A stretch of DNA of 64,000 nt from MGBC163016 sp964518575 (GCA_964518575.1 CAZFGW010000001.1:248001-312000); one strand, 5' to 3'. Positions 27,068 through 36,216 are shown, counted from the stretch's first letter. The notes: generated by a model from the sequence alone, not told the origin. Numbers and translations: made by a program.

Positions 27068-27096
27068 ATTCTAAAGTAGCGAGAATTTGTTTCCAA
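27068..27096 (-). promoter_or_regulatory. Glutamine synthetase promoter
   Basis: TTGGAA (27096-27091) and TAGAAT (27073-27068) on the minus strand are separated by exactly 17 bases. Both boxes match consensus well, so this is one of the better sigma-70-type promoters in the window. Confidence 0.65.
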
Positions 27097-27134
27097 AAGT
27101 TTTCGAGAATAAAAATCATATATTTCGGGCGCGG

Positions 27135-27163
27135 CAAAAAACAGCATCACGGCTGGATGCCTG
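27135..27163 (-). terminator. Terminator of the PurF-like gene
   Basis: On the minus strand CAGGCATC and GATGCTG form a short stem with one bulged G, followed by TTTTTT. It lies about 40 bases past the PurF-like stop and insulates the glutamine synthetase promoter. Confidence 0.65.
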
Positions 27164-27202
27164 ACATGATGGCGAAGGGTGGATGCGCAAAGTGCGCGGA
27201 CG

Positions 27203-28627
27203 CTACTCCTTGCCCGTCCAGCAATAGGTGCACACGTGCTCGGGATCAATGCCGATGGCTTCAAGCATGCCCTCGAGCGATTGGTACCCCAGCGAGTCGA
27301 AGCCCATCTGGTCGCATATAGTCTTGAGCAGACATTTTCCACGCTCGGTCGAGCTGTCCGCGTATTCTGCCAAATGCTTCTGTCCCTCGTCGCCCTCAAG
27401 CTCTTGCACGATCCTGCGCGCAATCAGGTCCATCTCCGACTTGCTTGACGAAAAACTCAAGTACTTGCAGCTGAACATGATCGGCGGACAGGCGCTTCTC
27501 ATGTGAACCTCGCGCGCACCGCATTGATAGAGGAAGTCGACCGTTTCCCGCAGCTGCGTTCCACGCACAATGGAGTCGTCGACGAACAGAAGTTTTTTGT
27601 CCTTGATGAGCTCAGGAATGTGAATCTGCTTCATCTTCGCCACGCGATTGCGCACCTCTTGGTTGGTCGGCATGAACGAACGCGCCCAAGTCGGCGTGTA
27701 CTTGATGAAGGGACGGGCGAAGGGAGCATCGCACTGACGCGCGTAGCCGATGGCGTGGGGCACGCCAGAATCGGGCACTCCCGCAACATAATCCAGATCG
27801 GGTACGCCGCTTTGATCCGCCTCGTTGCGCGCCATGATCGCGCCGTTTCGATAGCGCATGCATTCGACGTTGACGCCCTCGTAGTTCGAGTTCGGATACC
27901 CGTAATACACCCAGAGAAACGCACATATCTTCATCTTGTCGCCCGCGGGCGCAAGCGTTTGTATCCCGTCCGCATCCACCAGCACGATCTCGCCTGGACC
28001 GAGTTCATACGCATCGGTATACCCCAGCTTGTTGTAGGCGAACGACTCGAACGAGATGCAATGCCCGTCGTCGTCTTTTCCAATCAGCACAGGAAGGCGT
28101 CCGTATGCGTCACGCGCGGCGATGATGCTGCCGTCGCGCTTCATGATGAGCAACGTGAGCGAGCCTTCGATCTTCGACTGCGCATATCTGATACCGGAAA
28201 CGAAATCTTCCTTTTGATTGATGAGCGCCGCTACGAGTTCCGTGCTGTTGACCTCACCCGAACTCATCGCCATGAATTGCTTTTCACGCCGCGCGAAGAA
28301 TTCGTTGACAAGGTCGTCAGCGTTGTTGATCACACCGACCGTGGTAATGGCGAAAGTACCTAGGTGGGAGCGCACCAAAAGCGGTTGCGGGTCGGTATCG
28401 GAAATACAGCCGATGCCACTCATGCCATGGAAACCCTCAAGGTCGTCTTCGAAGCGGGAGCGGAACGGGGTGTTTTCGATCGAATGGATTTCTTTTTGAA
28501 AGCCGCTTTCGGTATCGACGAATACCATGCCGGCACGCCGGGTGCCCAGATGGGAATGATAGTCAACGCCGAAAAACACATCCAAAACCACGTCGCGATG
28601 CGATGCCGCACCAAAGAAACCCCCCAC
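27203..28627 (-). CDS. PurF-like amidophosphoribosyltransferase lacking the catalytic Cys
   Basis: 474 residues. The N-terminal half is an Ntn glutaminase-type fold (GVDYHSHLGTRRAGM, LVRSHLGTFAITTVGVINN) and the C-terminal half is a phosphoribosyltransferase with the PRPP motif LLFVDDSIVRGTQ (about 344-356). PurF glutaminases need Cys as residue 2, in a mature CGxxG start. Here the GTG start with a strong ribosome site (AAGGAGG) is followed directly by codons for GGFFGAAS, so the nucleophile is glycine. Glutamine hydrolysis should be lost; ammonia-dependent PRPP amination or a regulatory role is possible. It lies just upstream of glutamine synthetase. Confidence 0.8.
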   Translation of the reverse strand: MGGFFGAASHRDVVLDVFFGVDYHSHLGTRRAGMVFVDTESGFQKEIHSIENTPFRSRFEDDLEGFHGMSGIGCISDTDPQPLLVRSHLGTFAITTVGVINNADDLVNEFFARREKQFMAMSSGEVNSTELVAALINQKEDFVSGIRYAQSKIEGSLTLLIMKRDGSIIAARDAYGRLPVLIGKDDDGHCISFESFAYNKLGYTDAYELGPGEIVLVDADGIQTLAPAGDKMKICAFLWVYYGYPNSNYEGVNVECMRYRNGAIMARNEADQSGVPDLDYVAGVPDSGVPHAIGYARQCDAPFARPFIKYTPTWARSFMPTNQEVRNRVAKMKQIHIPELIKDKKLLFVDDSIVRGTQLRETVDFLYQCGAREVHMRSACPPIMFSCKYLSFSSSKSEMDLIARRIVQELEGDEGQKHLAEYADSSTERGKCLLKTICDQMGFDSLGYQSLEGMLEAIGIDPEHVCTYCWTGKE

Positions 28628-28739
28628 GTTTCCTCCTTGATCTGAGGCAGATTCTGCCAGAAACGACCGCTCTCAAAAAGTATACCCCACCGATTTCAGC
28701 GTGATCGAGAAATGGCTCGGCGGGCGAAAATGTTGTTGG

Positions 28740-29020
28740 CGAATGTCCGCCCGTAACCAGCAATGAATCAAATATGGCGATGGTTGGGTATAGATGTAGG
28801 GACGATGGGACCGAACGTGACCAATGACAATTCAATCCAGAAATACGATTTGGGCATAGATGTTGGGACGAGGTTTATCTCGTCCGCAATGGTGCGTTGT
28901 TGGCGTTGTTATATTTGGGATCAACGTTGATGTACCGCAATTGCCCGATGTTTCATTGTTAGGGTCGTCACGTTGGCGGGCGAGATGAATCTCGTCCCTA
29001 CATCCACCTGAACCATTCCC
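28740..29020. repeat. Hairpin-repeat doublet downstream of the MFS-CBS gene
   Basis: This is a full composite copy. It starts with partial units near 28740-28810 (GGGCGAAA, ATAGATGTAGGGACGA, GGACCGAACGTGACC). Hairpin 28866-28885 (GGACGAGGTTTATCTCGTCC, one stem change making a G-U pair) is followed by the shared spacer and by the opposite hairpin 28978-28997 (GGGCGAGATGAATCTCGTCC) with the tail CTACATCCACCTGAACCATT. No coding sequence is seen in the gap 28628-29029. Confidence 0.8.
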
Positions 29021-29029
29021 ATGATTAGC

Positions 29030-30976
29030 TTATCGCGCGAGATACGACTCCATTGAATACTTGGTGATATCGCTGCGATTGATCACGCCGACGATGCGCC
29101 CGTCTTCGATAACCGGCACCTTCTTGAGATGGTTGTTCGACAACACGCGGCATACCTCTTCGAGGTCGGAATAGATATTGACACCGATCGTCGCCTTGAC
29201 ACCCACTGCCGACACCGGCAAATCCATGATGTAGGCGAGTTTTTCGTCATAATCGGTCTCGTCACGCGCCGATGCGGCTATCAACGCAACAGGGTCGAGA
29301 TATGCCCCGCGCTGATGTGCGAGATTCTTGAGAATATCGCCGTCCGAGATGAATCCGACCGCATGCCCGGTTTCGTCCACGATAGGGCACGCGCTGATCT
29401 TCTTCTCGATGAAAAGCGACATGGCATCTTTCACCGTAGCATTTGTGGGAAGGGTATACACATCCGCCTTCATGATGCGCTGGAGCAGCTTCTTGTTCTC
29501 CTCAGCATCAACATCGGTTTCCGCCTTCGTGCCTTCGCGCGCCTCGTGCCCGATTGCGTCTGTCGTGCCGGGGCGTCCTTTCACGAAGATGAACGTGAGG
29601 ATCAATCCGATCAGAATCATAACCGCCGATGCCAAAAACGACATATTGATGCCGAACATCATCGCGTCCGCATAGCCGCTTGCGGTGTTCGCATTCAGCC
29701 CGAACCAGCCGTAAGCGCTGTTCTGCATCACCGTTGAAATGGAGATGACGATGGCCGTTCCGAGCGAGCCGGCAACCTGGCGCAACGTATTGTTGACCGA
29801 TGTGCCGTGGTTGATGAGCTTGGTGTCGAGTGCGTTCATGCCCCACGTGGTGATAGGCATGTTGATGAGCGACATCGAGAACATCCTAACCGTGAAAACA
29901 AGCGCGATGAAAATAAGATTCGTATGGAGATTCAGGAAACTAAACGCAATGGTGGTCAGCAAAAGCAGTGTCATACCGATGAGTCCGAGCGTTCGCGGTC
30001 CATGTTTGTCGAAAAGTTTGCCTGCGATCGGGTTCATGATGCCCATGATGATGGCACCCGGCATGAGAACCAAGCCCGAAAGCGTTGCGGAATACCCCAT
30101 GAGGGATTGGATATAGATCGGCATGAGGATGCCCGCTGCCAAAAGCGACGCCTGGATGAGCATGCCGATGATGGTGGCAACGAGGAACTTCCGGTTGTAG
30201 AGCACGCGCACGCGCAGCATCGGAATCTTCAGGTGTGTCTGGCGAATGAAGAAACCGACGACACAGGCTGCTCCGACGATCATGGCGGCGATGGACAGAG
30301 GATCGATGCCGTAGGAGCCGAAGATGCTGAACCCGTACAGAAGACCGCCAAAACCGACGGTAGAAAGCACGACCGAAAGCACATCGAGCGCGGAATTCCC
30401 CTTCTTATCGGGCTGCCTGTTCCCAATGAAAATGCATCCGAGGACAAGCGAGATCAGTGAGAGTCCCGCGATTCCCCAGAACATGAAATGCCAGTCCGCC
30501 TGATCGATCACGATACCACCCACGGTGGGACCGATTGCCGGAGCGAAGGCGATCACCAGTCCGAAGATGCCCATGGCCGAGCCCCGTTTGTCGATGGGGA
30601 ACATCGTCAGGAGCACCGTCATGGACATGGGCATAAGGATGCCCGTGCCCGCCGCCTGGATCACGCGTCCGGCAACGAGTACCGCAAATACATGCCCCCA
30701 GCCCGCAAGCGCAGACCCGATGCAGAACAGCCCCATCGAGAATACGAACAGCGATTTCACCGAGAATCGATCCTGCAGATAGGCGGTAATGGGGATCATG
30801 ATGGCGTTGACCAGCGTGAATCCCGTGGTCAACCATTGACCGGTTGCCGCGTCTACCCCTGTTTCAGCCATGATGGAGGGCAGCGCAGGCGTCACCAACG
30901 TCTGGTTCAAAACCGTGATGAAAGTGCCCACGATGATAACGATCAAGGTGAGCCATTGTTTTCTTGTTAGTCCCAT
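29030..30976 (-). CDS. MFS (DHA2-type) transporter fused to tandem CBS domains
   Basis: 648 residues. Residues 1-470 are a 14-helix major facilitator of the EmrB/QacA drug:proton type (TLVTPALPSIMAETGVD, GTGILMPMSMTVLLTMFP, GSLGTAIVISISTVMQ). After a charged linker, residues about 505-648 hold two CBS domains (DVYTLPTNATVKDAMSLFIEKKISACPIVDE and KKVPVIEDGRIVGVINRSDITKY). CBS pairs usually bind adenine nucleotides, so transport may be gated by energy state. The start lies 4 bases after the MenE-MenC stop. The substrate is unknown. Confidence 0.88.
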   Translation of the reverse strand: MGLTRKQWLTLIVIIVGTFITVLNQTLVTPALPSIMAETGVDAATGQWLTTGFTLVNAIMIPITAYLQDRFSVKSLFVFSMGLFCIGSALAGWGHVFAVLVAGRVIQAAGTGILMPMSMTVLLTMFPIDKRGSAMGIFGLVIAFAPAIGPTVGGIVIDQADWHFMFWGIAGLSLISLVLGCIFIGNRQPDKKGNSALDVLSVVLSTVGFGGLLYGFSIFGSYGIDPLSIAAMIVGAACVVGFFIRQTHLKIPMLRVRVLYNRKFLVATIIGMLIQASLLAAGILMPIYIQSLMGYSATLSGLVLMPGAIIMGIMNPIAGKLFDKHGPRTLGLIGMTLLLLTTIAFSFLNLHTNLIFIALVFTVRMFSMSLINMPITTWGMNALDTKLINHGTSVNNTLRQVAGSLGTAIVISISTVMQNSAYGWFGLNANTASGYADAMMFGINMSFLASAVMILIGLILTFIFVKGRPGTTDAIGHEAREGTKAETDVDAEENKKLLQRIMKADVYTLPTNATVKDAMSLFIEKKISACPIVDETGHAVGFISDGDILKNLAHQRGAYLDPVALIAASARDETDYDEKLAYIMDLPVSAVGVKATIGVNIYSDLEEVCRVLSNNHLKKVPVIEDGRIVGVINRSDITKYSMESYLAR

Positions 30977-30980
30977 GGCT

Positions 30981-33833
30981 TTACTCTAAAACTATTTGCT
31001 CTACTTCTACTTCTCTGAGAGCTTCTTCATCCAGCGTACATCCGAGACCATAGCCGTACCCTTCATCATTCAGGACGACAGTTCCGTGTGAAGCTGTGTA
31101 TGCAGGCGTGGTGATATCAGAGGCGAAATAACGCTGCGTTGCTCCGATATCTCCGGGGAAAATCATGTCTGGAAGTGTTTCAAATGCGGCGCTGACCCTT
31201 CGAGAAATACCGAGGCCGTACATTCCGCCAATCCAGACAACCCGCCCAGAAGCTTTCGCTTTGACCATAAAGTCAAGACAGTTAACAATACCACCAAATT
31301 TCGAAGGTTTGACAGAAATGCACCGTATTTCGGGGAATTGTAGGATTCTTTCAGCCTGAGCGGCATTCGCATAGGACTCATCAACGCACAACGGCGTAGC
31401 AAGATAGGGTTGCATCGACTCCATTTTCTGCAAAGGATCACGGCGAAGCTCCGTGGAACCACCGCTCACGTCGAACGGCTCCTCGATCCAGCCGATGTTC
31501 AAAGGATCATACGCTTTGAGCTCCTCGAAGTTCTCGTCCGTGAAACTCCGGTTCGCATCAAGTGTGATGAGCAGGTTCGGAAACGCCCGACGTACCGCCT
31601 GCACGCTGGCATACCCCACCCCAGGAGCGATCTTCATTTTCACGCGCCGATATCCGGCGGCAACGGCGGAGGTTGCGTGCTGCATGGCCACGGGTGTGGG
31701 CGCGAGCCCGATGATAGCCGCCGCCTTGACGCTTGCGCTGTTGCCATTGATCTGCGAAACCACGGGCAACGTGTCATAGAAAGATTTGAGCCCCGCTTCG
31801 GTCCAAAGCCGCTCGTACTCCTCGCCGATCAGCTTCCACAAGGGCTTCTCCGTCGCCTGTCCGAACAAGTCCCAGAGCGCGTTTTCTATCGCGCTGATAG
31901 CCATCGGAAAATCCTGCGCCTGCAAAAGCTTCGAGAATACTTCAGCCGCATCGCGCGGATGTAAGAAAACGCGTCCTAAAAGCGCCGGGACAATGGTTTC
32001 TTGAATATAGCGAACGTCGAGGGGCAACGTTTCATCGAGCCCCCACTTCGCATCGAAGGCAACACATTCGCCAAGCCCCACCCGCCCGAGCGCATCAACG
32101 ACCTCGACCACAACGGAATCGCGATGCTCGAGCACCCCGAGTGCCGTTTGCAACGGCTCGGTGAACGGAACGCGGATGTGATGGAGAATGACCTTCTGGA
32201 TCTGAAGACGATCGCGAAACATTGCCTCCGTTGCCGGGCGATCGATTTTGCCGTTCTCAAGACGCGGAAGGGCATCGACCACCAGTACGCTGTCAAGTGC
32301 GTTTTGACCAGCGAGCCACGGTTGCGCCGTGCGCTCGACCATCTGCGCTGTGACGGAAGCGTTTTCGCGCTCCACGACGGCAATCGGACGCCGCCCAACC
32401 TTCGCGTCCGCAACGCCAAACACGTGCGCGGCGCTCACGCCAGGTACGTGACGCAGCATGTCGGCGATCTCTTCCGGATACACGTTTTCGCCCGCGCAAA
32501 CGAACATGTTGGCACTGCGATTCTTCACGTAGATACACCCGTCGTAGAGCGCCGCCGTGTCCCCCGTGATGAAGTAGTGGTCGACGGTGAACGCGGCGCT
32601 GGCGTTCAAGTACCCGTCGAATACCCCGGGACCTTTCACAGCAAGGCGACCGAAGCCCTCCTCGTCGGGGTCGACGATATGTACGGTGTAGCCGTCCATG
32701 AGCCGCAGCCCGCCGCGGAATTGCGGTGTGACCAGCGACGTTGCAATCAGGCTGGATGTTTCTGTCATGCCATAACAGGCAAACATGCGCGCGCCGATGT
32801 CGAGCCCGCGCTCGATCGTGCGCGGATTGAGCTTGTGCCCAGAAAGCAGGATGCATTGGTACTCGCGCAGACGACTCGACGCTGTTGGTTGGATGTCGCA
32901 CCGCCATTCCTCGACAGTCAGGAGGTCTTGCAGCATGCGATCTGAGACCGAAATGTGCGTCACTTGGAATTGTTCGCCGTCAAAGAGAATGCGCTCGGCG
33001 TCGAAGTTCTCGTAGATGCGCAACGGCGTGCGCCCGACCACTGAGCGGACGAGCACTTGGAATCCGTAAATGTGATAGAGCGGCAATACGCATTGCCAAA
33101 ACACCTGCGGCATCATCCCGCCCGTGTTCTGCAATGAGGCGCTCTTGCTGGAAGCGCTGGAAGATCCCAGCGGGAGTTTCGCCTGCCAAAGCTCACGTCC
33201 GCGCTCGGTCAGCGATTCGTTCGCCGCGGCTGATGCGCCGACGAGCTGCTCCCACGTCAGCGGCACGGCTTTCGACTTTCCCGTCGTGCCCGCTGTGAAC
33301 ATGATGCCCGCGCGCGATGAACTGTCGAACAGATGCGCTGCGCGTTCGGCGAAGTGAATGGTATCGTCGACGATGTCCTGCCGCTCGCCCATGATGGATC
33401 GTCCGCGGTTGGATGCCCCGTAGATCGCTTCGATGATCGCGCTGTCATCAGCGGAGAGATCACGCACGTTCGGCATCAGCTGACGCGCCCGCACCACGTC
33501 GACCTGGAGTCCGATCCGGTAATTGTCCCGTTCTAGCTCGAGGACACGCGCCAGTTTCTCGCCTTCGGTCAGCGAGTGCTTGAGCGTGACGAGCGTGTAC
33601 CCTTCGTACGCAACCGCCAACACGAGGAACACGAATTCCGGACAATTCGGAAGATCGACGACCACCATCTCGCCCTGACGCACGCCGAGTTTCTTGAGAC
33701 GGCGCGCAAGGGCAGCCGACACAAGCCGTGCTTGTTTGTAGGTATACGAGAGCTGGTTGCCGCCTTCGTCACAGAAGGTGAAGAAGGTTTCGTCAGGATG
33801 GATACGAACGCTGCTTTCGAAGAAATCTATCAT
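30981..33833 (-). CDS. menE-menC: Fused o-succinylbenzoate-CoA ligase and o-succinylbenzoate synthase
   Basis: 950 residues from the ATG at 33833; the frame is open to a GTG at 34055 but the extra 74 residues look non-coding. Residues 1-535 are an adenylate-forming ligase (phosphate loop TAGTTGKSKAVPLTW near 177, YGMTETSS, TGDTAALYDG). Residues about 540-950 are an enolase-superfamily enzyme: KMK near 727-729, LDANRS, IEEPF, CVDES and SVKPSKFGG supply the acid-base and metal ligands. Known MenC makes o-succinylbenzoate and MenE activates it, consecutive steps of menaquinone synthesis. No other men gene is in the window. Confidence 0.85.
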   Translation of the reverse strand: MIDFFESSVRIHPDETFFTFCDEGGNQLSYTYKQARLVSAALARRLKKLGVRQGEMVVVDLPNCPEFVFLVLAVAYEGYTLVTLKHSLTEGEKLARVLELERDNYRIGLQVDVVRARQLMPNVRDLSADDSAIIEAIYGASNRGRSIMGERQDIVDDTIHFAERAAHLFDSSSRAGIMFTAGTTGKSKAVPLTWEQLVGASAAANESLTERGRELWQAKLPLGSSSASSKSASLQNTGGMMPQVFWQCVLPLYHIYGFQVLVRSVVGRTPLRIYENFDAERILFDGEQFQVTHISVSDRMLQDLLTVEEWRCDIQPTASSRLREYQCILLSGHKLNPRTIERGLDIGARMFACYGMTETSSLIATSLVTPQFRGGLRLMDGYTVHIVDPDEEGFGRLAVKGPGVFDGYLNASAAFTVDHYFITGDTAALYDGCIYVKNRSANMFVCAGENVYPEEIADMLRHVPGVSAAHVFGVADAKVGRRPIAVVERENASVTAQMVERTAQPWLAGQNALDSVLVVDALPRLENGKIDRPATEAMFRDRLQIQKVILHHIRVPFTEPLQTALGVLEHRDSVVVEVVDALGRVGLGECVAFDAKWGLDETLPLDVRYIQETIVPALLGRVFLHPRDAAEVFSKLLQAQDFPMAISAIENALWDLFGQATEKPLWKLIGEEYERLWTEAGLKSFYDTLPVVSQINGNSASVKAAAIIGLAPTPVAMQHATSAVAAGYRRVKMKIAPGVGYASVQAVRRAFPNLLITLDANRSFTDENFEELKAYDPLNIGWIEEPFDVSGGSTELRRDPLQKMESMQPYLATPLCVDESYANAAQAERILQFPEIRCISVKPSKFGGIVNCLDFMVKAKASGRVVWIGGMYGLGISRRVSAAFETLPDMIFPGDIGATQRYFASDITTPAYTASHGTVVLNDEGYGYGLGCTLDEEALREVEVEQIVLE

Positions 33834-34152
33834 GAGGTGCCGAGCACCTGATTCGCCCACATTGCCAGCATTGCACAGAAAAAGGACATCTATTCCCTTT
33901 GTAAAACGAAGCGAATAAGACCAAAGAAAGAAGGTTCGCAGCGGGCGTGGATCATTTTTGGGCGTTTGCCCGCGGCTTGATATATAGTAACGCCATTTGT
34001 TCTGAATTGGGGCGAGAATATACATTATCTTGTGAATTTTTGCTGGAGCAACCACAATCTGTTTGATTTTTGAAACCTTGCGTTCGTTTGTGTTGATGGC
34101 GAACCGACCGTGATGAGAGGCGATTCATATCCGCAAACGATTAATAGACCAC
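33834..34152. other. Gap upstream of the MenE-MenC gene
   Basis: AT-rich compared with its neighbours. It contains a partial copy of the repeat module near 34098 (GGCGAACCGACCGTGATGA) and a possible minus-strand promoter region, but I found no clear -35/-10 pair and no gene. Confidence 0.4.
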
Positions 34153-34179
34153 ATAAAACGGGCGCAAGAACTGCGCCCG
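34153..34179 (-). terminator. Terminator of pspA
   Basis: CGGGCGCA pairs with TGCGCCCG around a 5-base loop and is followed by TTTTAT on the minus strand, 31 bases beyond the pspA stop. Confidence 0.8.
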
Positions 34180-34209
34180 CACATCAATCCCCCGCGTTTG
34201 AAAAAGTGA

Positions 34210-34896
34210 TTACTGAATGCCCATCTCAGCCTTCAGTTTATTGAGGTCATCCTCAACGCTGGCGTCGATACCCATCGACTCATACTTGCGCTCGAGTTCC
34301 TCGGTTTCGCTCACCGGCTTCTCATTGAGCTCGCTCATGGCATTCGCCTTGTCGAGCATGGCATCGGCTTTCGCCTCCATGCGGTCGAACGCACTCATGG
34401 CACCCTCTGCCTTGTCGGAACCGGAGGTCATCTTGTTGACCTTGTCCTGCGTCTTTGCAACAGCAGCCTTCGCCTTGATAACCTCTTTGCGTTCCTGCAG
34501 CGTCTCGATATCGCTGACGAGTTTGTCGTGCATCTGACGCATCTTGGACGCGTTCTCCGCAGCGGCTGCATAGGCGGTCTGCAGACCCTGGTTCTTGCCT
34601 TCGAGCTCCTGCTTCTTCTTCAGGAAAGCACGCGCGTCATCTTCATTGCCAGCCGTGAGCGCCTTGCGAGCAAGGTCATCGTACTTGTTGATCTCAGCCT
34701 GATTCTCTTCCATCATGCGCTTGCAGCGGGTTTCCTCAGCCATTACGCCCGCCGTTGCCTCTTTAACCTCTGCGAGGCTTTCGGTCAGGTCACGCAGGTA
34801 CTGCTCGATCATCTTGGAGGGATCTTCTGCACGATCGAGAAGATCATTGATATTCGCCTTGATGATTGAAGCAAAGCGGTCAAGTATTCCAGCCAT
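34210..34896 (-). CDS. pspA: PspA/IM30/Vipp1 family membrane-stress protein
   Basis: 228 residues, almost entirely helical coiled coil, with the family N-terminus AGILDRFASIIKANINDLLDRAEDPSKMI. PspA proteins are ESCRT-III-like and assemble on stressed membranes to limit leakage. The ATG at 34896 lies 8 bases after AGGAG; the ATG at 34902 is too close. It follows the glycine-rich TPM-like gene by 78 bases and probably shares its transcript, a pairing that fits an envelope-stress unit. Confidence 0.93.
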   Translation of the reverse strand: MAGILDRFASIIKANINDLLDRAEDPSKMIEQYLRDLTESLAEVKEATAGVMAEETRCKRMMEENQAEINKYDDLARKALTAGNEDDARAFLKKKQELEGKNQGLQTAYAAAAENASKMRQMHDKLVSDIETLQERKEVIKAKAAVAKTQDKVNKMTSGSDKAEGAMSAFDRMEAKADAMLDKANAMSELNEKPVSETEELERKYESMGIDASVEDDLNKLKAEMGIQ

Positions 34897-34974
34897 GGTC
34901 ATTTCTCCTGTCTTTCTTGGTGTTCACCATAAATTGATATTGTGCCGTATTGACGCCCTCTCATCCACGGACGA

Positions 34975-36168
34975 TCAGGATTTGTCACCGTTATATTTAT
35001 TTTCCAGTTCCTTCAAGGTGTCGTCGCCGAACTTCGCGTAAGAATCCGGCATCGTTACCGCCGACGCATCCTGCTCGTCGGTCTTGGACGCCTCGTACTC
35101 CTTCGCCAACTTCTCAACGCTGTCCTCGCCGAACTTCTCGAGCGGCGTGTTCAGAATCTGCTGCTGGCGAATCTGTTCGCGCTCTTTCGCCTTGCGACGG
35201 TTCCTGAGCACGAGCGCAATAACGATGACCACGATGATGATGCACGCAACGACCGCTGTAGTGATCCTGACCGGCATATCGCGATCAGCGTCAGTGGTCA
35301 TAATGCGCTCCGCGGTCTCAAGATAGGTATTCGCGAAGATCTCGGTTTCTGAAAGATTAAGGTTGTCGTAATTGATGGACAGATATTCGCCGAAGATATT
35401 GAGTGCTTCCGAATCCATGACGGCTTTTGCCTGGGCGCCCAGATAATACCCCGCGTTGTAGCGACCGTGCCCGTCATCGCAGAACGTGAGCACAAAGTGG
35501 TTGCCGTCATCATAGTGCTCGGTGTAGTAAGACTGCGAGAGCTGGGTGAGCTCAGCGCGCGAATTGAAACTGCCGTTGGGAAGAATGGTCAGAAACGGAA
35601 CCACTCCGGTATCCATGCAGAATTGGCGCATCGCCGCATCAAGCTTGGCAGGGTCATCAATCCAGTCTCCGCTGGAATCGACGAAATACCCCGTTTCCTC
35701 AACTACGCCGAGCGGAAGGGGTTCACGCTCGACCGTTGACGACGTCGAGGTTTCAGAGGGAGCGCCGAAGAGAATGATGGAAATAGTACCGCAGAGCACC
35801 ATCGCGGCGAACAGCACAACAAGAGCGGTGATGCATCCCTTATGCGAAGAGCGTGGCGAATTTGGCGGGTGCGAACCGCCGCCTTGCGGAGGTATGGGGT
35901 CATTCGGACCCTGGTATCCTCCACCCGATCCACCCCGGGAGCTGAGCAGGTTTCCAAGCAGCATGCCGGTGAAGAAACCGCCGCTGCCGCCCGAATTGTA
36001 TCCTCCTCCGACCGGCTCATTCGAGCGACCGCCACCGAATCCGCCAAAGCCTCCTGAGGATCGCCCGCCGCTGCCGCCGGAAAATCCACCGCCGACGCCG
36101 CCTCCTCCGGAGAACCCTCCTCCGAAGCCGCCGCCGGAAAAGCCTCCACCTCCGCCTGATCGTCCCAT
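34975..36168 (-). CDS. Glycine-rich two-span membrane protein (TPM-like) paired with PspA
   Basis: 397 residues. The first 100 residues are a Gly/Ser-rich low-complexity tract (GGGFSGGGFGGG). TM1 lies at about 110-133. An extracytoplasmic domain of about 160 residues follows (GYFVDSSGDWIDDPAKLDAAMRQFC, FLTILPNGSF, FVLTFCDDGHGRYNAGYY), reminiscent of TPM-domain proteins. TM2 lies at about 300-320, with a charged cytoplasmic tail (FGEDSVEKLAKEYEASKTDE). The assignment to TPM is by overall pattern and is moderate. Its promoter region contains a 22-bp palindrome. Confidence 0.7.
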   Translation of the reverse strand: MGRSGGGGGFSGGGFGGGFSGGGGVGGGFSGGSGGRSSGGFGGFGGGRSNEPVGGGYNSGGSGGFFTGMLLGNLLSSRGGSGGGYQGPNDPIPPQGGGSHPPNSPRSSHKGCITALVVLFAAMVLCGTISIILFGAPSETSTSSTVEREPLPLGVVEETGYFVDSSGDWIDDPAKLDAAMRQFCMDTGVVPFLTILPNGSFNSRAELTQLSQSYYTEHYDDGNHFVLTFCDDGHGRYNAGYYLGAQAKAVMDSEALNIFGEYLSINYDNLNLSETEIFANTYLETAERIMTTDADRDMPVRITTAVVACIIIVVIVIALVLRNRRKAKEREQIRQQQILNTPLEKFGEDSVEKLAKEYEASKTDEQDASAVTMPDSYAKFGDDTLKELENKYNGDKS

Positions 36169-36194
36169 AGAGCCATCCCTTCATAAGCATTCCA

Positions 36195-36216
36195 GATGAC
36201 CGCGTATGCGGTCATC
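36195..36216. promoter_or_regulatory. 22-bp palindrome at the TPM-pspA promoter
   Basis: GATGACCGC-GTAT-GCGGTCATC is a perfect inverted repeat with 9-bp arms. On the minus strand a candidate -10 (TATACG, 36221-36216) abuts it, so the palindrome would begin near +1 of the TPM-pspA transcript, an ideal repressor position. It could also act as a leader hairpin. Confidence 0.55.

Noticed and set aside
34055..34834. Upstream extension of the MenE-MenC frame to 34055
   Set aside because: The added 74 residues do not resemble the ligase family and cover an AT-rich region. The ATG at 33833 starts the family-like sequence, although its ribosome site is weak.
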